From NCBI RefSeq assembly GCF_016127315.1, contig NZ_CP065997.1:2170001-2234000 (forward strand): 64,000 nt of DNA, in the 5' to 3' direction. Origin of the DNA: Achromobacter deleyi (GTDB lineage: Bacteria > Pseudomonadota > Gammaproteobacteria > Burkholderiales > Burkholderiaceae_B). The position numbers and the translations under genes were made by a program. Shown here one piece after another: positions 26,029-35,505 of the stretch (position 1 is its first letter; every line of letters starts with the position of its first letter). The notes beneath the pieces were generated by a model. That model saw only the letters and a list, made by a program, of their open reading frames with translations. It did no database searches and had not been told where the DNA came from.

Positions 26029-27366
26029 TCAGGCGAAGGTCTGTTCCATTTCGCGGCGGAACTGCACGGCGGCCGAGCGTTCGTCGTATTCCACGTCGCG
26101 CCAGCGGATCGCCTGCGACTGCCGCACCGGGTGCTTGAGCTTGACCTGGTGCGACAGGCCCAGCGGCAGGTAGCCTTCATCGACCGAATCGCGCGCCGGC
26201 ATCAGCCGGCCGTACACCGTGTAGCCGCCTTCGCCGTCCAGCAGCTGCCCGGCCTGCAGGTCGCGCTTGGCGGTCGCCACCACGTCGCCGTGCCAGCCGG
26301 CGGGCGCGCCGGTCGGCTCGCGCCGCAGCCCGACGCTGGCCACGCTGATGCCCAGTTCCAGGCCGATCAGGTGATACGGCTTGTACATGGCGGTGTAGTT
26401 GCCGCTGGGATCGGTGACCAGGCCATATTCCTTGAAGCAGCGGCGCACATAGTCGCTGTCGGCCGCCAGCGTCACGTACACGCCCCAGCGCAGGTCGCGG
26501 AATACCGGCCGGCCGTCGCGTTCGAGCGAGGAAATCACCTCCACCTGGCCGCGATGGTGCAGGATGCCGCCGTCTTCACGCGGCCGCAGCACGCGGGCCA
26601 GGTCGTCCACGCCGCAGGGCGGGAAATGCAGGCCGGACGGCGAGGGCAGCAGGCCGGTGGCGTTGGACACCGCGGCCATCTCGATGGCGCTCTTGGTGCC
26701 GTCCAGGAAGCTGTTGAACATCTGCGCGTTGAAGTCGCCGGCGGCCACCATCTCGGCGGTGAAGCCGTAGTACGGCCACACCGTGTCGGGCGTGGAGGTG
26801 TGGAACTCGGGCAGGTATTTGGTGCCCTTGCCGGCCGCCATCACCTCGAAGCCCGCCGCGCGCGCCCAGTCCACCATTTCGCAGATCAGCGCCGGCTGGT
26901 CGCCGTAGGCCAGCGAATAGACGATGCCGGCTTCGCGCGCCCGCCGCGCCAGCAACGGCCCGGCCAGCGCGTCGGCCTCGACGTTGACCATGATGATGTG
27001 CTTGCCGTATTCGCAGCAGGTCAGCACGTGGCCGATGCCCGCGGCCGCCTGGCCGGTGGCGTCGATGACGATGTCGACCTCGGGGCTGGCGATGACGGCG
27101 TGCGGATCGTCGGTGAAATAGACCTTGCCGTTCTTGAGGGCGTCGCCCGGGCTGGCGGCATTGAGCGCCGTGGCCGGCCAGCCGACCCGGGTGAGCGCTG
27201 CGCGGGCCCGGTCGGGCGCCAGGTCGGCCACCGCCACCAGCCGCATGCCGGGCGTGCGCGGAGCCTGGCTCATGAACATCGCGCCGAACTTTCCGGCGCC
27301 CAGCAGCGCTACGCGCAAGGGCTTGTGGTCGGCTTCTCGCTGCTTGAGCAGACGGTGCAGATTCAT
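26029..27366 (-). CDS. NAD(P)-binding homoserine-dehydrogenase-like protein with SAF domain
   Basis: A 445-residue cytoplasmic protein. The N-terminal Rossmann fold has VALLGAGKFGAMF near residue 20. A middle region resembles the catalytic domain of homoserine-dehydrogenase-like oxidoreductases (MAAGKGTKYLPEFH near 180). The C-terminal part contains a SAF-like segment (VVATAKRDLQAGQLLDGEGGYTVYG near 360-385). Proteins of this layout act in sugar-acid and polyol catabolism, but this member's substrate is not recognisable. ATG 27366 has a GGAGGAG site. It is convergent with the GntR gene. Confidence 0.78.
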   Translation of the reverse strand: MNLHRLLKQREADHKPLRVALLGAGKFGAMFMSQAPRTPGMRLVAVADLAPDRARAALTRVGWPATALNAASPGDALKNGKVYFTDDPHAVIASPEVDIVIDATGQAAAGIGHVLTCCEYGKHIIMVNVEADALAGPLLARRAREAGIVYSLAYGDQPALICEMVDWARAAGFEVMAAGKGTKYLPEFHTSTPDTVWPYYGFTAEMVAAGDFNAQMFNSFLDGTKSAIEMAAVSNATGLLPSPSGLHFPPCGVDDLARVLRPREDGGILHHRGQVEVISSLERDGRPVFRDLRWGVYVTLAADSDYVRRCFKEYGLVTDPSGNYTAMYKPYHLIGLELGISVASVGLRREPTGAPAGWHGDVVATAKRDLQAGQLLDGEGGYTVYGRLMPARDSVDEGYLPLGLSHQVKLKHPVRQSQAIRWRDVEYDERSAAVQFRREMEQTFA

Positions 27367-27469
27367 GGTGCGGGCTCCTCCAGGATGTGGGGATACAGCA
27401 CCACAGGATAGTCCCAACCCCGGCCGCTGAACAGGGCCGGGCATCCCCCTTCAGGGTGTCATCCGGCCG

Positions 27470-28030
27470 TCATTCGTCCGCCGTATACAGCTCGCCCGCC
27501 AGGACGTTGCGCCAGTCGGCCCAGGTGATGCGGGGGCGGTCGGTGACCTGGCGGTTGTAGGGCGCGTCGAACAGGATGTGCTTCCAGCCCGGCTTGACCG
27601 CGCCCTGGATCAGCGGCTTGTCGTCGATCAGCAGGTTGCCGTGCACCAGGGTCTTGTCCTTGGTCAGGATCAGCCGGTTGGTGGCGTCGCGGCCAAGGTG
27701 CTTCTCGACCCACAGGTATTTCTCGGCGACGCAGTTCTCGAACTGGGACAGCGGCGAGGTGCAGATGCGCACGTCCATGCCCAGCGCCAGCAGTTCCTTC
27801 ACGGCGTCCAGCGCCCCCGGCACCGGCGGCAGGTCGCGGATGAAGCCGGGCGCGGTGTAGATGGCCTCGGCCATGCCGCGCAGCTCGGGCGCGTAGTCTT
27901 CGCGGATGTAGAAGGATTTGCGGTCCTCGAACGCCACCGGCGCGATGTCGGGGTGGCGCGCGCGCCAGGCGTCGATGAAGGCATGTTCGAAATCGGCCAG
28001 CACGCCGTCTTGGTCGAGCAGGATGATCAT
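27470..28030 (-). CDS. 5'(3')-deoxyribonucleotidase-like HAD phosphatase (NT5C family)
   Basis: A 186-residue HAD-superfamily phosphatase. The nucleophile motif DQDGVLADFE is near residue 6, motif II-like ICTSP near 88 and motif IV region LIDDKP near 134. The short length and DxDGVxADF opening match NT5C-type nucleotidases, which dephosphorylate (deoxy)ribonucleoside monophosphates. It lies 57 bp downstream of thpR on the same strand and may be cotranscribed. Physiological substrate not certain. Confidence 0.85.
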   Translation of the reverse strand: MIILLDQDGVLADFEHAFIDAWRARHPDIAPVAFEDRKSFYIREDYAPELRGMAEAIYTAPGFIRDLPPVPGALDAVKELLALGMDVRICTSPLSQFENCVAEKYLWVEKHLGRDATNRLILTKDKTLVHGNLLIDDKPLIQGAVKPGWKHILFDAPYNRQVTDRPRITWADWRNVLAGELYTADE

Positions 28031-28087
28031 GGAGATCCTAAGTCGTTGCGACGCGCTCGATTGTGCCAGAGCGCCGCCACGGCAGCG

Positions 28088-28618
28088 TCAGACGGGCTGC
28101 GGCCGTGACTGGGCGACGACCCGGTAGCGGCTGCCGCCGTCGGTGGCTTCGGACGCGACCAGCGCCATGCGGTCGTAGTGCCAGGTGATGGGCGGCGGGG
28201 CGTCGGCGGGCGGGTCGTTGCGCTCGATGTTGCGCAGCAGCGTGACGTGGGGGCGGAATGGCTGGGCCGGCGGGACGAAGCCAAAGGCCGACAGCCACAA
28301 CCACAGCCCGTCGTGGCTGGCCTGCAGGGAATCCGGCGTGCGCTCGGGACCGGCCCACAGGATGCCGGGGCGGCTGAAGACGCCGTAGCGGTCCAGGGTG
28401 ACGTTGCCGGGCTGCAGGCGATGGTAGGGGGTGGCGTCGATGAGCTCGTCGGCGATGTCCTTTTCTACGGACCCGAGGAAGGCCAGCGTCATGTGCAGGG
28501 TTTCGGGGCGCATGGGGCGGCCGTGGCTGTGGAGGCGGGCCTGGGCGGTCCAATCGGATAGCGTTTGAGCCAGGGTGGCGTCGGGCCAGAGGGCGTAGAA
28601 GAGTCGGAGGGGCGGCAT
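28088..28618 (-). CDS. thpR: RNA 2',3'-cyclic phosphodiesterase ThpR
   Basis: A 176-residue 2H phosphoesterase that opens 2',3'-cyclic phosphate ends of RNA and, in vitro, can join 2'-5' tRNA halves. Both HxT/S motifs are present: HMTLAFLG near residue 42 and HVTLLRNI near 124. The typical opening LRLFYALWPD is at the N-terminus. The length matches the family. It lies immediately beside the hairpin-repeat island (28668 onward), which forms its upstream region. Confidence 0.9.
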   Translation of the reverse strand: MPPLRLFYALWPDATLAQTLSDWTAQARLHSHGRPMRPETLHMTLAFLGSVEKDIADELIDATPYHRLQPGNVTLDRYGVFSRPGILWAGPERTPDSLQASHDGLWLWLSAFGFVPPAQPFRPHVTLLRNIERNDPPADAPPPITWHYDRMALVASEATDGGSRYRVVAQSRPQPV

Positions 28619-28667
28619 GTTGGAGATTGTAGGGCGTTGTTGTTGTGACGGGTTGGGTCCTTGAGGC

Positions 28668-28827
28668 GCGCGTGGCGGGGGCGGTGGGGGATGGCGGGGC
28701 TACGATTTCGGTCCGGAGCGTTCGCTCCGGACTGCCCCTTCCTCATCCTCGTCCGCCTTCGGCTCCCTACGGATTCCGTCGGGCGCATCTACACGCCCCG
28801 CCATCCCCCACCGACCCCACCACGCGC
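28668..28827. repeat. Hairpin-forming repeat element, copy A (about 160 bp)
   Basis: The outer arms 28668-28700 and 28795-28827 are complementary over 33 bp with two mismatches, the inner 18 bp being perfect. The core holds a perfect 22-bp palindrome at 28711-28732 (GTCCGGAGCG and its complement around TT), then a pyrimidine-rich strand and a GGATTCCGTCGGGCGCATC block. The same core occurs in inverse orientation at 29325-29417 (copy B) but with different arms. It has no coding potential. It lies 50 bp upstream of thpR. Confidence 0.8.
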
Positions 28828-29289
28828 TCGCGATGAGACTTAGCGTCGAGCGTCGGGGCGGGCTGTGTGCTTGGCGTGTTGGCGCACAGCGGAGCGGGAG
28901 AGGAGGGTCTTGCGGGGCCCGCCGCAAGCCGGCCGCGCGGGCGGCCTTTTGCGGCTTACGCGACGTCTTGCATCGGGATGATGGCGCTCTCGCGTGTAGG
29001 AACGGCGGAATCGTTTGCTATTGAAAGCCTGTTGGCACCCCGACGGTTTGTGGTCGGCGCGAGAGCTCGTCCCGCGCAACATGTCGTATGCCGCGCCGAC
29101 CACCACCGCCCCTCCCCCTGAGGTGCGGAATCATTAGAAAACCGCTCGCCGCCAGCGCGCAGCGCACCCGCAACACTTTCAAATGCGCAGACGCCCATCG
29201 TGGCCGTCTGCGCGGCCGCGATGGGCAGCCCTGTAGATTCCATTCCCCGCACACGGGTCCAGCAGCGAGACAAGCCTAGACGCTCGTAG
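28828..29289. other. Gene-free segment between the two repeat copies, with further hairpins
   Basis: About 460 bp without a credible gene. Structures seen: a 12-bp perfect stem 29050-29061 with 29092-29103, a 9-bp stem 29185-29193 with 29205-29213, and a GCCGCAA/TTGCGGC hairpin around 28920-28960. Short open frames on both strands (88 and 63 codons) have no recognisable products, start signals or codon bias. Together with the flanking copies this forms an 800-bp repeat-rich island between thpR and the efflux operon. Confidence 0.6.
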
Positions 29290-29453
29290 CCCCTCGGGCG
29301 GGCGGACCCGCTGGCGGGCAACCTCGATGCGCCCGACGGAATCCGAAGGCAGCCGCCGGCAGGCGGCAACGAGGATGAGGATGGGGCAGTCCGGAGCGAA
29401 CGCTCCGGACCGCAATCGTGGGCGCCCGCCAGCGGGTCCGCCCGACCGAGGGG
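29290..29453. repeat. Hairpin-forming repeat element, copy B (about 164 bp, inverted relative to A)
   Basis: The arms 29290-29319 and 29424-29453 are complementary over 30 bp with one mismatch. The core (29325-29417) is the reverse complement of copy A's core, including the 22-bp palindrome at 29389-29410 and the GATGCGCCCGACGGAATCC block. The arm sequences have nothing in common with those of copy A, yet they remain self-complementary. It lies just after the stop of the outer-membrane efflux gene, so it may also act as a transcript end. Confidence 0.8.
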
Positions 29454-29506
29454 CGACCCACGAAGAACGACTCATCATCGCCAGCCAACGATCGAGCGAT
29501 GAACAA

Positions 29507-30994
29507 CTAACGATTGGCCGCCACAGTCTCCGCACCAGGAATCGGATTCCCCCATCCGCCCCCAATCGCCCGAATCAGATCCACAGCCGACCGCGCCTGC
29601 TCACCGCTCAACTGCACCGCCACCCGTTGCTGCAGCAGCACGCTGCGATCGGCTTCGATCACGTCCAGATAGCTGATCGAGCCTTCGCGGTATTGCGTGT
29701 GCGACAGTTTCGCGGCGCGGGCCGAGGCTTCCACCGCGGCGTCCTGCGCGCGCGTCTGATCGGACAGGATGCGCAGATTGGCCAGGTTGTCCTCGACCTC
29801 GCGGAACGCATTCAGCACCGTCTGGCGGTAGACCGCCACGTCTTCCTCGTAGACCGCGCGGGCGCGGTCCAGGCCGGCCTGGCGGCGGCCGCCGTCGAAG
29901 ATCGGCATCGACAGCGCGGCGCCGACCAGCGGGCCCAGCAGGAACGTGCGGCTCGACCATTGGAACAGGTTGCCCAGCTCCGACGACTCGTAGCCAAACG
30001 CGCCGGTGATGTCCAGGCGCGGGAAGAACGCCGACTTGGCCGCGCCCACGCGGGCGTTGGCGGCGGCCATGGCGCGTTCGGCCGCGGCGATGTCGGGGCG
30101 GCGTTCCAGCAGCGTCGACGGCAGGCCGGCCGGGATCGACAGGGCCACCTTCTCGATCGGCTTGGGCGGCATCGCGAATTCCGACGGGGCGCGGCCCAGC
30201 AGCACGGCCAGCGCGTGTTCGCCGGCAGCGCGGCGGCGGTCGATGCCCAGCGCCTCGGATTGCGCCGAAGCCAGCTCGGCCTTGGCGCGCGCCAGGTCCA
30301 GCTCGCTGATGTCGCCCGCGTCGTAGCGGCGCTGGATCAGCTGCAGCGTCTCGGTGCGCAGTTGCACCGTCTGGCGGTACAGCGCGGCCTCGGCGTCCTG
30401 CTCACGCACCAGGAAATAGGTGGTGGCGACGTCGGCCTGCAACGCCAGCAGCACCGAGCGGTACAGCGCCTCGCTCTGTTGCGCGTCGGCGGTGGCGGCG
30501 TCGGCCGTGGAGGCGACTCGGCCGAACAGGTCGGCCTCGTACGACACCGTGCCTTGCGCGCGCCAGGTGGTCGACGGGCGCGTCGCCGTGCCGTCGGGCA
30601 GGCCCTGCGACACCGCCGAGGGGCGCTGGCGGCTGGGACCGAAGGCGGCGTCCAGGCTGGGGAAGAAACCGGCGCGGGCTTCGCGCTGCAACGCGCGGGC
30701 CTGCGTCAGGCGGGCGGCGGCGGCCTGCAGGTTCTGGTTGGCCTTGTGGGCCTCATCCTGCAGCTGGTTCAGGCCTTCGTCGCCGAACACCTTCCACCAT
30801 TCGCCGCGCAGCGCCTCTTCAGACGGTTGCGCCTGCGTCCAGGTGCCGGCTTCGGCGGCGGGCAGGGCGGCTTCCTTGTAGGCCGCCGGCGCGGCGGCGG
30901 CGGGTCGTTCGTAGGTCGGACCCACCGCGCAGCCGGCCAGCACGAGCAGGACGGCAAGCAGGGCGGAACTGCGGATCAGTCTTTTGGTCTTCAT
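29507..30994 (-). CDS. oprN: RND efflux outer-membrane lipoprotein, OprN/OprM type
   Basis: A 495-residue TolC-like outer-membrane channel of a tripartite efflux pump. The N-terminal signal ends in a lipobox LVLAGC (lipidated Cys at about residue 22). Two OEP repeats follow, with characteristic FPSLDAAFG near 110 and FGRVASTADAATADAQ near 160. Start ATG 30994 puts the signal peptide at the N-terminus, whereas an upstream in-frame ATG at 31117 overlaps the RND gene. It is the third gene of the operon, 68 bp after the pump. Confidence 0.92.
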   Translation of the reverse strand: MKTKRLIRSSALLAVLLVLAGCAVGPTYERPAAAAPAAYKEAALPAAEAGTWTQAQPSEEALRGEWWKVFGDEGLNQLQDEAHKANQNLQAAAARLTQARALQREARAGFFPSLDAAFGPSRQRPSAVSQGLPDGTATRPSTTWRAQGTVSYEADLFGRVASTADAATADAQQSEALYRSVLLALQADVATTYFLVREQDAEAALYRQTVQLRTETLQLIQRRYDAGDISELDLARAKAELASAQSEALGIDRRRAAGEHALAVLLGRAPSEFAMPPKPIEKVALSIPAGLPSTLLERRPDIAAAERAMAAANARVGAAKSAFFPRLDITGAFGYESSELGNLFQWSSRTFLLGPLVGAALSMPIFDGGRRQAGLDRARAVYEEDVAVYRQTVLNAFREVEDNLANLRILSDQTRAQDAAVEASARAAKLSHTQYREGSISYLDVIEADRSVLLQQRVAVQLSGEQARSAVDLIRAIGGGWGNPIPGAETVAANR

Positions 30995-31062
30995 GACGAT
31001 TCTCTTGGGCGCGCGCCCCGCCGTTCGGGACGGGACGCGCTGGCTATTTTTTCCAGGCCGGA

Positions 31063-34000
31063 TCAGGCGTTGTGCTGCGTGGCGGGCGGCGCGTTCGGAT
31101 CGATGTGCGGCACGCACACCGGCGCTTCATGCGGCGCGGCCGAGTGCAGCGTCTTGCCACCCAGCGAACGCAGCAGCACGTAGAACACCGGCGTCAGGAA
31201 CAGGCCGAACAGGGTCACGCCGAGCATCCCGAAGAACACCGCGACACCCATGGCATGGCGCATTTCCGAACCGGCGCCCGACGACAGCACCAGCGGCACC
31301 ACGCCCATGATGAAGGCGATCGACGTCATCAGGATCGGGCGCAGACGCAGGCGGCTGGCCTCGATCGCGGCTTCGAGCGGGGTGCGGCCGTTCATCTCCA
31401 GCTCGCGGGCGAATTCCACGATCAGGATCGCGTTCTTCGCCGATAGCCCCACCAGCACCATCAAGCCGATCTGGGTGAAGATGTTGTTGTCGTTGCCCGT
31501 CAGGTAGACGCCGGTCAGCGCCGCCAGGATGCTCATCGGCACGATCAGGATCACGGCCAGCGGCAGGGTCAGGCTTTCGTACAGCGCGGCCAGCACCAGG
31601 AACACCAGCAGCACGCTGATCGGGAACACCCACAGGCCGGCGTTGCCCGCCAGGATCTGCTGGTACGTCAGGTCGGTCCACTCGAACTTCACGCCGCGCG
31701 GCAGGGTTTCCGCCGCCACGCGCTCGGCCGCGGCCTGCGCCTGGTTGGTCGAGTAGCCCGGGGCCGGGCCGCCGTTGATGTCGGCGGCGGTGTAGCCGTT
31801 GTAGCGCACCACCATTTCCGGACCGAAGGTCTGCTTGACCGTCACCAGCGACGACAGCGGCACCATGTCACCCGCGGAATTGCGGGTCTTCAGTTGCAGG
31901 ATGTCGTCGGCGTGGGCGCGGTACGGTGCATCGGCCTGGGCCCGCACCTGGAACACGCGGCCGAAGCGGTTGAAGTCGTTGACGTACATCGAGCCCAGGT
32001 AGATCTGCATGGTGTCGAACACTTCCGTCACCGGCACGCCCAGCTGCTTGGCCTTGACCCGGTCCAGGTCGACGTCCAGTTGCGGCACGTTGATCTCATA
32101 GCTCGAGAACGCCGGGCCCAGTTCGGGCGTCTGGCGCGCCTTGGCCAGGAAGGCCTGCTTGGCCTTGTCCAGCTCGGCATAGCCGAGCGCCGCGCGGTCT
32201 TCCAGTTGCAGCTTGAAGCCGCCCAGCGTGCCCAGGCCCAGCACCGGCGGGGGCGGGAACACGGCGATGAACGCCTGCTGGATGGCGCCGAACTTCTGGT
32301 TCAGCGAAGCCGCGATGGCGTTGCCCGACAGCGCCGCGCCCTTGCGTTCGTCGAACGGCTTGAGGGTCACGAACACGATGCCGGCGCTGGAGCTGTTGGT
32401 GAAGCCGTTGATCGACAGGCCCGGGAAGGCGATGGCGCTCTGCACGCCGGGTTCCTTCAGGGCGATGGCGCTCATCTGGCGGATCACGTCTTCCGTGCGG
32501 TCGAGCGAGGCGCCGTTGGGCAACTGCGTGAAGCCGATCAGGTACTGCTTGTCCTGCGCCGGCACGAAGCCACCGGGCACCAGGTACGACACGCCGATGG
32601 TGGCGGCCACCAGCACGGCGTAGACGCCCATGGCGCCGGCCTTGCGGCGGATCACGCCGGACACGCCCACGCCGTAGTTCTCCGAGGCGCGGCCGAACAT
32701 GTTGTTGAACCAGTTGAAGAAGCGGCCGAACACGCGGTTCATGCCACGGGTCAGCCAGTCCGGCTTGTCGTGGTGGCTCTTGAGCAGCAGGGCCGACAGG
32801 GCCGGCGACAGCGTCAGCGAGTTGAAGGCCGAGATCACCGTCGAGATGGCGATGGTCATGGCGAACTGCTTGTAGAACTGGCCGGTCAGGCCGGTCATGA
32901 ACGCCAGCGGCACGAACACCGCGCACAGCGTCAGCGCGATGGCGATGATGGGGCCGCTCACTTCACGCATGGCGCGATAGGTCGCGTCGCGTGGACTCAA
33001 GCCCGCCGCGATGTTGCGCTCGACGTTTTCCACCACCACGATCGCGTCGTCGACCACGATCCCGATGGCCAGCACCATCCCGAACAACGACAGCGCGTTG
33101 ATGGAATAGCCGAACATCAGCAGCAGGCCGAAGGTACCGACGATCGACACCGGCACCGCCAGCAGCGGGATGATGGACGCGCGCCAGGTCTGCAGGAACA
33201 GGATCACCACCAGCACCACCAGCGCGATGGCTTCCAGCAGCGTGTGCACCACGGCCTCGATACTGGAACGCACGAACTGGGTCGGGTCGTATTCGATGCG
33301 GTATTCCACGCCCGGCGGGAAGTCCTGGGCCAGCTCGACCATGGCGGCGCGCACTTGCGACGACACGTCCAGCGCGTTGGCGCCCGGCGATTGCATGATG
33401 CCCATGCCGACCGCCTGCTTGTTGTCCAGCAGCGAACGCAGGCCGTATTCCTGGGCATCCAGTTCCACGCGGGCCACGTCCGACAGGTGCGTCACGGCGC
33501 CGTCGGCCGAGGTCTTGAGGATGATGTCGCGGAATTCCTCTTCGGTCTGCAGGCGGCCGCGCGCATTCACGTTCAGCTGCAGCGGCACGTCGCCCTGGGT
33601 CGGGGACGCGCCGATCACGCCGGCGGCGACCTGCACGTTCTGCTCGCGGATGGCCGCGACCACTTCGCTGGCCGTCATGCCGCGCTGCGCGACCTTCTGC
33701 GGGTCGAGCCACACGCGCATCGAGTAGTTGCCCGCGCCCCACACCGTCACTTCACCCACGCCGGTAATGCGCGCCAGGCGGTCCTTGATGTTCAGGATCG
33801 CGTAGTTGCGCAGGTAGGTGATGTCGTAGCGGTCGTTGGGCGAGATCAGGTGCACCACCAGCGTCAGGGTGGGCGAGCTCTTGGTGGTCGTGACGCCCAG
33901 CCGCTGCACGTCCGGCGGCAGGCGCGGCAGCGCCTGCGACACGCGGTTCTGCACCAGCTGCTGGGCCTTGTCCGGGTCCACGCCCAGCTTGAAGTTGACC

Positions 34001-34278
34001 GTCAGCGTCAGGTTGCCGTCGCTGTTGGCCTGCGACTGCATGTACAGCATGTTTTCCACGCCGTTGATGGATTCCTCCAGCGGCGAGGCGACGGTTTCGG
34101 CGATGACCTTGGGGTTGGCGCCCGGATACTGCGCGCGCACCACCACCGAGGGCGGCACCACTTCCGGGTATTCCGAGATGGGCAGCTGGAACATGGCCAG
34201 CAGGCCTCCCAGCAGCACCAGCACGGACAACACCCCGGCGAAGATCGGCCGGTCAATGAAGAATTTCGAGATATTCAT
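31063..34278 (-). CDS. mexF: RND multidrug efflux transporter, MexF type
   Basis: A 1071-residue inner-membrane proton/drug antiporter of the HAE1 family. It opens MNISKFFIDRPIFAGVLSVL. The transmembrane proton relay segment GIVVDDAIVVVENVERN is near residues 400-416, and GFVPAQDKQYLIGFTQLP near 565-582 begins the second periplasmic loop. Overall it matches remembered Pseudomonas MexF more closely than MexB or MexY. MexF-type pumps export chloramphenicol, trimethoprim and fluoroquinolones; the Achromobacter equivalent is known as AxyEF-OprN. It follows the adaptor gene by 36 bp. Confidence 0.93.
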   Translation of the reverse strand: MNISKFFIDRPIFAGVLSVLVLLGGLLAMFQLPISEYPEVVPPSVVVRAQYPGANPKVIAETVASPLEESINGVENMLYMQSQANSDGNLTLTVNFKLGVDPDKAQQLVQNRVSQALPRLPPDVQRLGVTTTKSSPTLTLVVHLISPNDRYDITYLRNYAILNIKDRLARITGVGEVTVWGAGNYSMRVWLDPQKVAQRGMTASEVVAAIREQNVQVAAGVIGASPTQGDVPLQLNVNARGRLQTEEEFRDIILKTSADGAVTHLSDVARVELDAQEYGLRSLLDNKQAVGMGIMQSPGANALDVSSQVRAAMVELAQDFPPGVEYRIEYDPTQFVRSSIEAVVHTLLEAIALVVLVVILFLQTWRASIIPLLAVPVSIVGTFGLLLMFGYSINALSLFGMVLAIGIVVDDAIVVVENVERNIAAGLSPRDATYRAMREVSGPIIAIALTLCAVFVPLAFMTGLTGQFYKQFAMTIAISTVISAFNSLTLSPALSALLLKSHHDKPDWLTRGMNRVFGRFFNWFNNMFGRASENYGVGVSGVIRRKAGAMGVYAVLVAATIGVSYLVPGGFVPAQDKQYLIGFTQLPNGASLDRTEDVIRQMSAIALKEPGVQSAIAFPGLSINGFTNSSSAGIVFVTLKPFDERKGAALSGNAIAASLNQKFGAIQQAFIAVFPPPPVLGLGTLGGFKLQLEDRAALGYAELDKAKQAFLAKARQTPELGPAFSSYEINVPQLDVDLDRVKAKQLGVPVTEVFDTMQIYLGSMYVNDFNRFGRVFQVRAQADAPYRAHADDILQLKTRNSAGDMVPLSSLVTVKQTFGPEMVVRYNGYTAADINGGPAPGYSTNQAQAAAERVAAETLPRGVKFEWTDLTYQQILAGNAGLWVFPISVLLVFLVLAALYESLTLPLAVILIVPMSILAALTGVYLTGNDNNIFTQIGLMVLVGLSAKNAILIVEFARELEMNGRTPLEAAIEASRLRLRPILMTSIAFIMGVVPLVLSSGAGSEMRHAMGVAVFFGMLGVTLFGLFLTPVFYVLLRSLGGKTLHSAAPHEAPVCVPHIDPNAPPATQHNA

Positions 34279-34314
34279 GAACGTTCTCGTTCTGCTTTGC
34301 GGTTCACCGGCGGC

Positions 34315-35505
34315 TTAGTTGGCGGCCGCGGTCTTGACCGGGTTGCGTTGCGCCGTGACCATGGGCACCACGGTCGGGTTCACGGCGTCGCCGGGCCGCA
34401 CGCGCTGCAGTCCGTTGACCACGATGCGTTCGCCGGCGGCCAGGCCGGAGTCCACGACCCGCAGGCCTTCCTGGTTGGCGCCCAGCTTGACCAGGCGGTA
34501 GTTGGCGTGGTTCTTGTCGTCCAGCACCAGCACGTAGCGCTTGTCCTGGTCGGTGCCGATGGCCTTTTCGTCGATCAGCACGGCGCTGCGCGGCTCGCTG
34601 CCGCCCAGACGGATGCGGGCGTACAGGCCGGGCAGCAGGGTGCCGTCGGCGTTGTCGAACTCGGCGCGCACGCGGATGGTGCCGGACGTGGCGTCCAGGC
34701 GGTTGTCCACCGATTGCACGAAGCCGGTGCGCGAGTAGCCGTCCTCGTTGGCCAGGCCCAGCTCGACCGGCACCGAGCCGGCCTTGCCGTTGCGGGCGGG
34801 GTTCACGTACTTCAGGAAGGTCTGCTCGTCGACGTCGAACGAGGCGTACATCTTCGAGACCGACACCAGCGTGGTCAGCGGCACCGAGGTGGCGCCGGCG
34901 GCGACCACGTTGCCGACCGTGACTTCCGCGCGCGACACGCGGCCCGCGACCGGCGCTTCGATGCGGGTGTAGCCCAGGTTGAGCTTGGCGTAGTCCAGCG
35001 CGGCCTGCGCGCCCTGCAGGTTGGCCGCGGCTTCACGCGCGGCGTTCTGCTTTTCCTCGAAATCGCGGCGGGCGATGGCGTTGTCGGTCAGCAGGCGCTG
35101 GCCGCGGGCCAGTTCGGTGGCCGTGTACGAGGCGCGGGCCTTGGCGGCGGTCAGGGCGGCGGCGGCGCGGTCGACCTCGGCCGCGTAGGGGCGCGGGTCG
35201 ATGGTGAACAGCACGTCGCCCTTCTTGACGATGCTGCCGTCCTGGAAGTGCACGGCGGTCAGGGTGCCGGAGACCAGCGGACGGATGTCCACGCGATCGA
35301 TGGCTTCCAGCCGGCCGGAATAGCGCTGCCAGTCGACGATGGTCTTGTTGACCACTTCCGCCACTTCGACAGGGGGCGCGGCGGGCGCGCCTTGCGCCTG
35401 GGCCGCATTGGCGCCGGCGGGGGCGCGAAACAGGGCGTAGCTACCGCCGGCCGCGATGACGGCCGCGAAAACGACGAGCACAGCAATACGATTACGCGAA
35501 ACCAT
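34315..35505 (-). CDS. mexE: RND efflux periplasmic adaptor, MexE type
   Basis: A 396-residue membrane-fusion protein linking pump and outer-membrane channel. It has an N-terminal signal/anchor (about residues 6-24), a lipoyl/hairpin region with DIRPLVSGTLTAVHFQDGSIVKKGD near 70, a coiled-coil hairpin near 105-170 and a beta-barrel domain near 230-300. There is no lipobox cysteine, so it is anchored by an uncleaved or non-lipid signal. ATG 35505 has an AAGGAA site. It is the first gene of the efflux operon and is divergent from a LysR gene. Confidence 0.92.
   Translation of the reverse strand: MVSRNRIAVLVVFAAVIAAGGSYALFRAPAGANAAQAQGAPAAPPVEVAEVVNKTIVDWQRYSGRLEAIDRVDIRPLVSGTLTAVHFQDGSIVKKGDVLFTIDPRPYAAEVDRAAAALTAAKARASYTATELARGQRLLTDNAIARRDFEEKQNAAREAAANLQGAQAALDYAKLNLGYTRIEAPVAGRVSRAEVTVGNVVAAGATSVPLTTLVSVSKMYASFDVDEQTFLKYVNPARNGKAGSVPVELGLANEDGYSRTGFVQSVDNRLDATSGTIRVRAEFDNADGTLLPGLYARIRLGGSEPRSAVLIDEKAIGTDQDKRYVLVLDDKNHANYRLVKLGANQEGLRVVDSGLAAGERIVVNGLQRVRPGDAVNPTVVPMVTAQRNPVKTAAAN

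Noticed and set aside
28840..29106. 88-codon frame between the two hairpin repeats
   Set aside because: No domain, poor composition and no start signal; region is dominated by inverted repeats.
29327..31183. 618-codon plus-strand frame over the OprN gene
   Set aside because: Antisense to a lipoprotein gene with clear lipobox and OEP domains; begins inside a repeat element.
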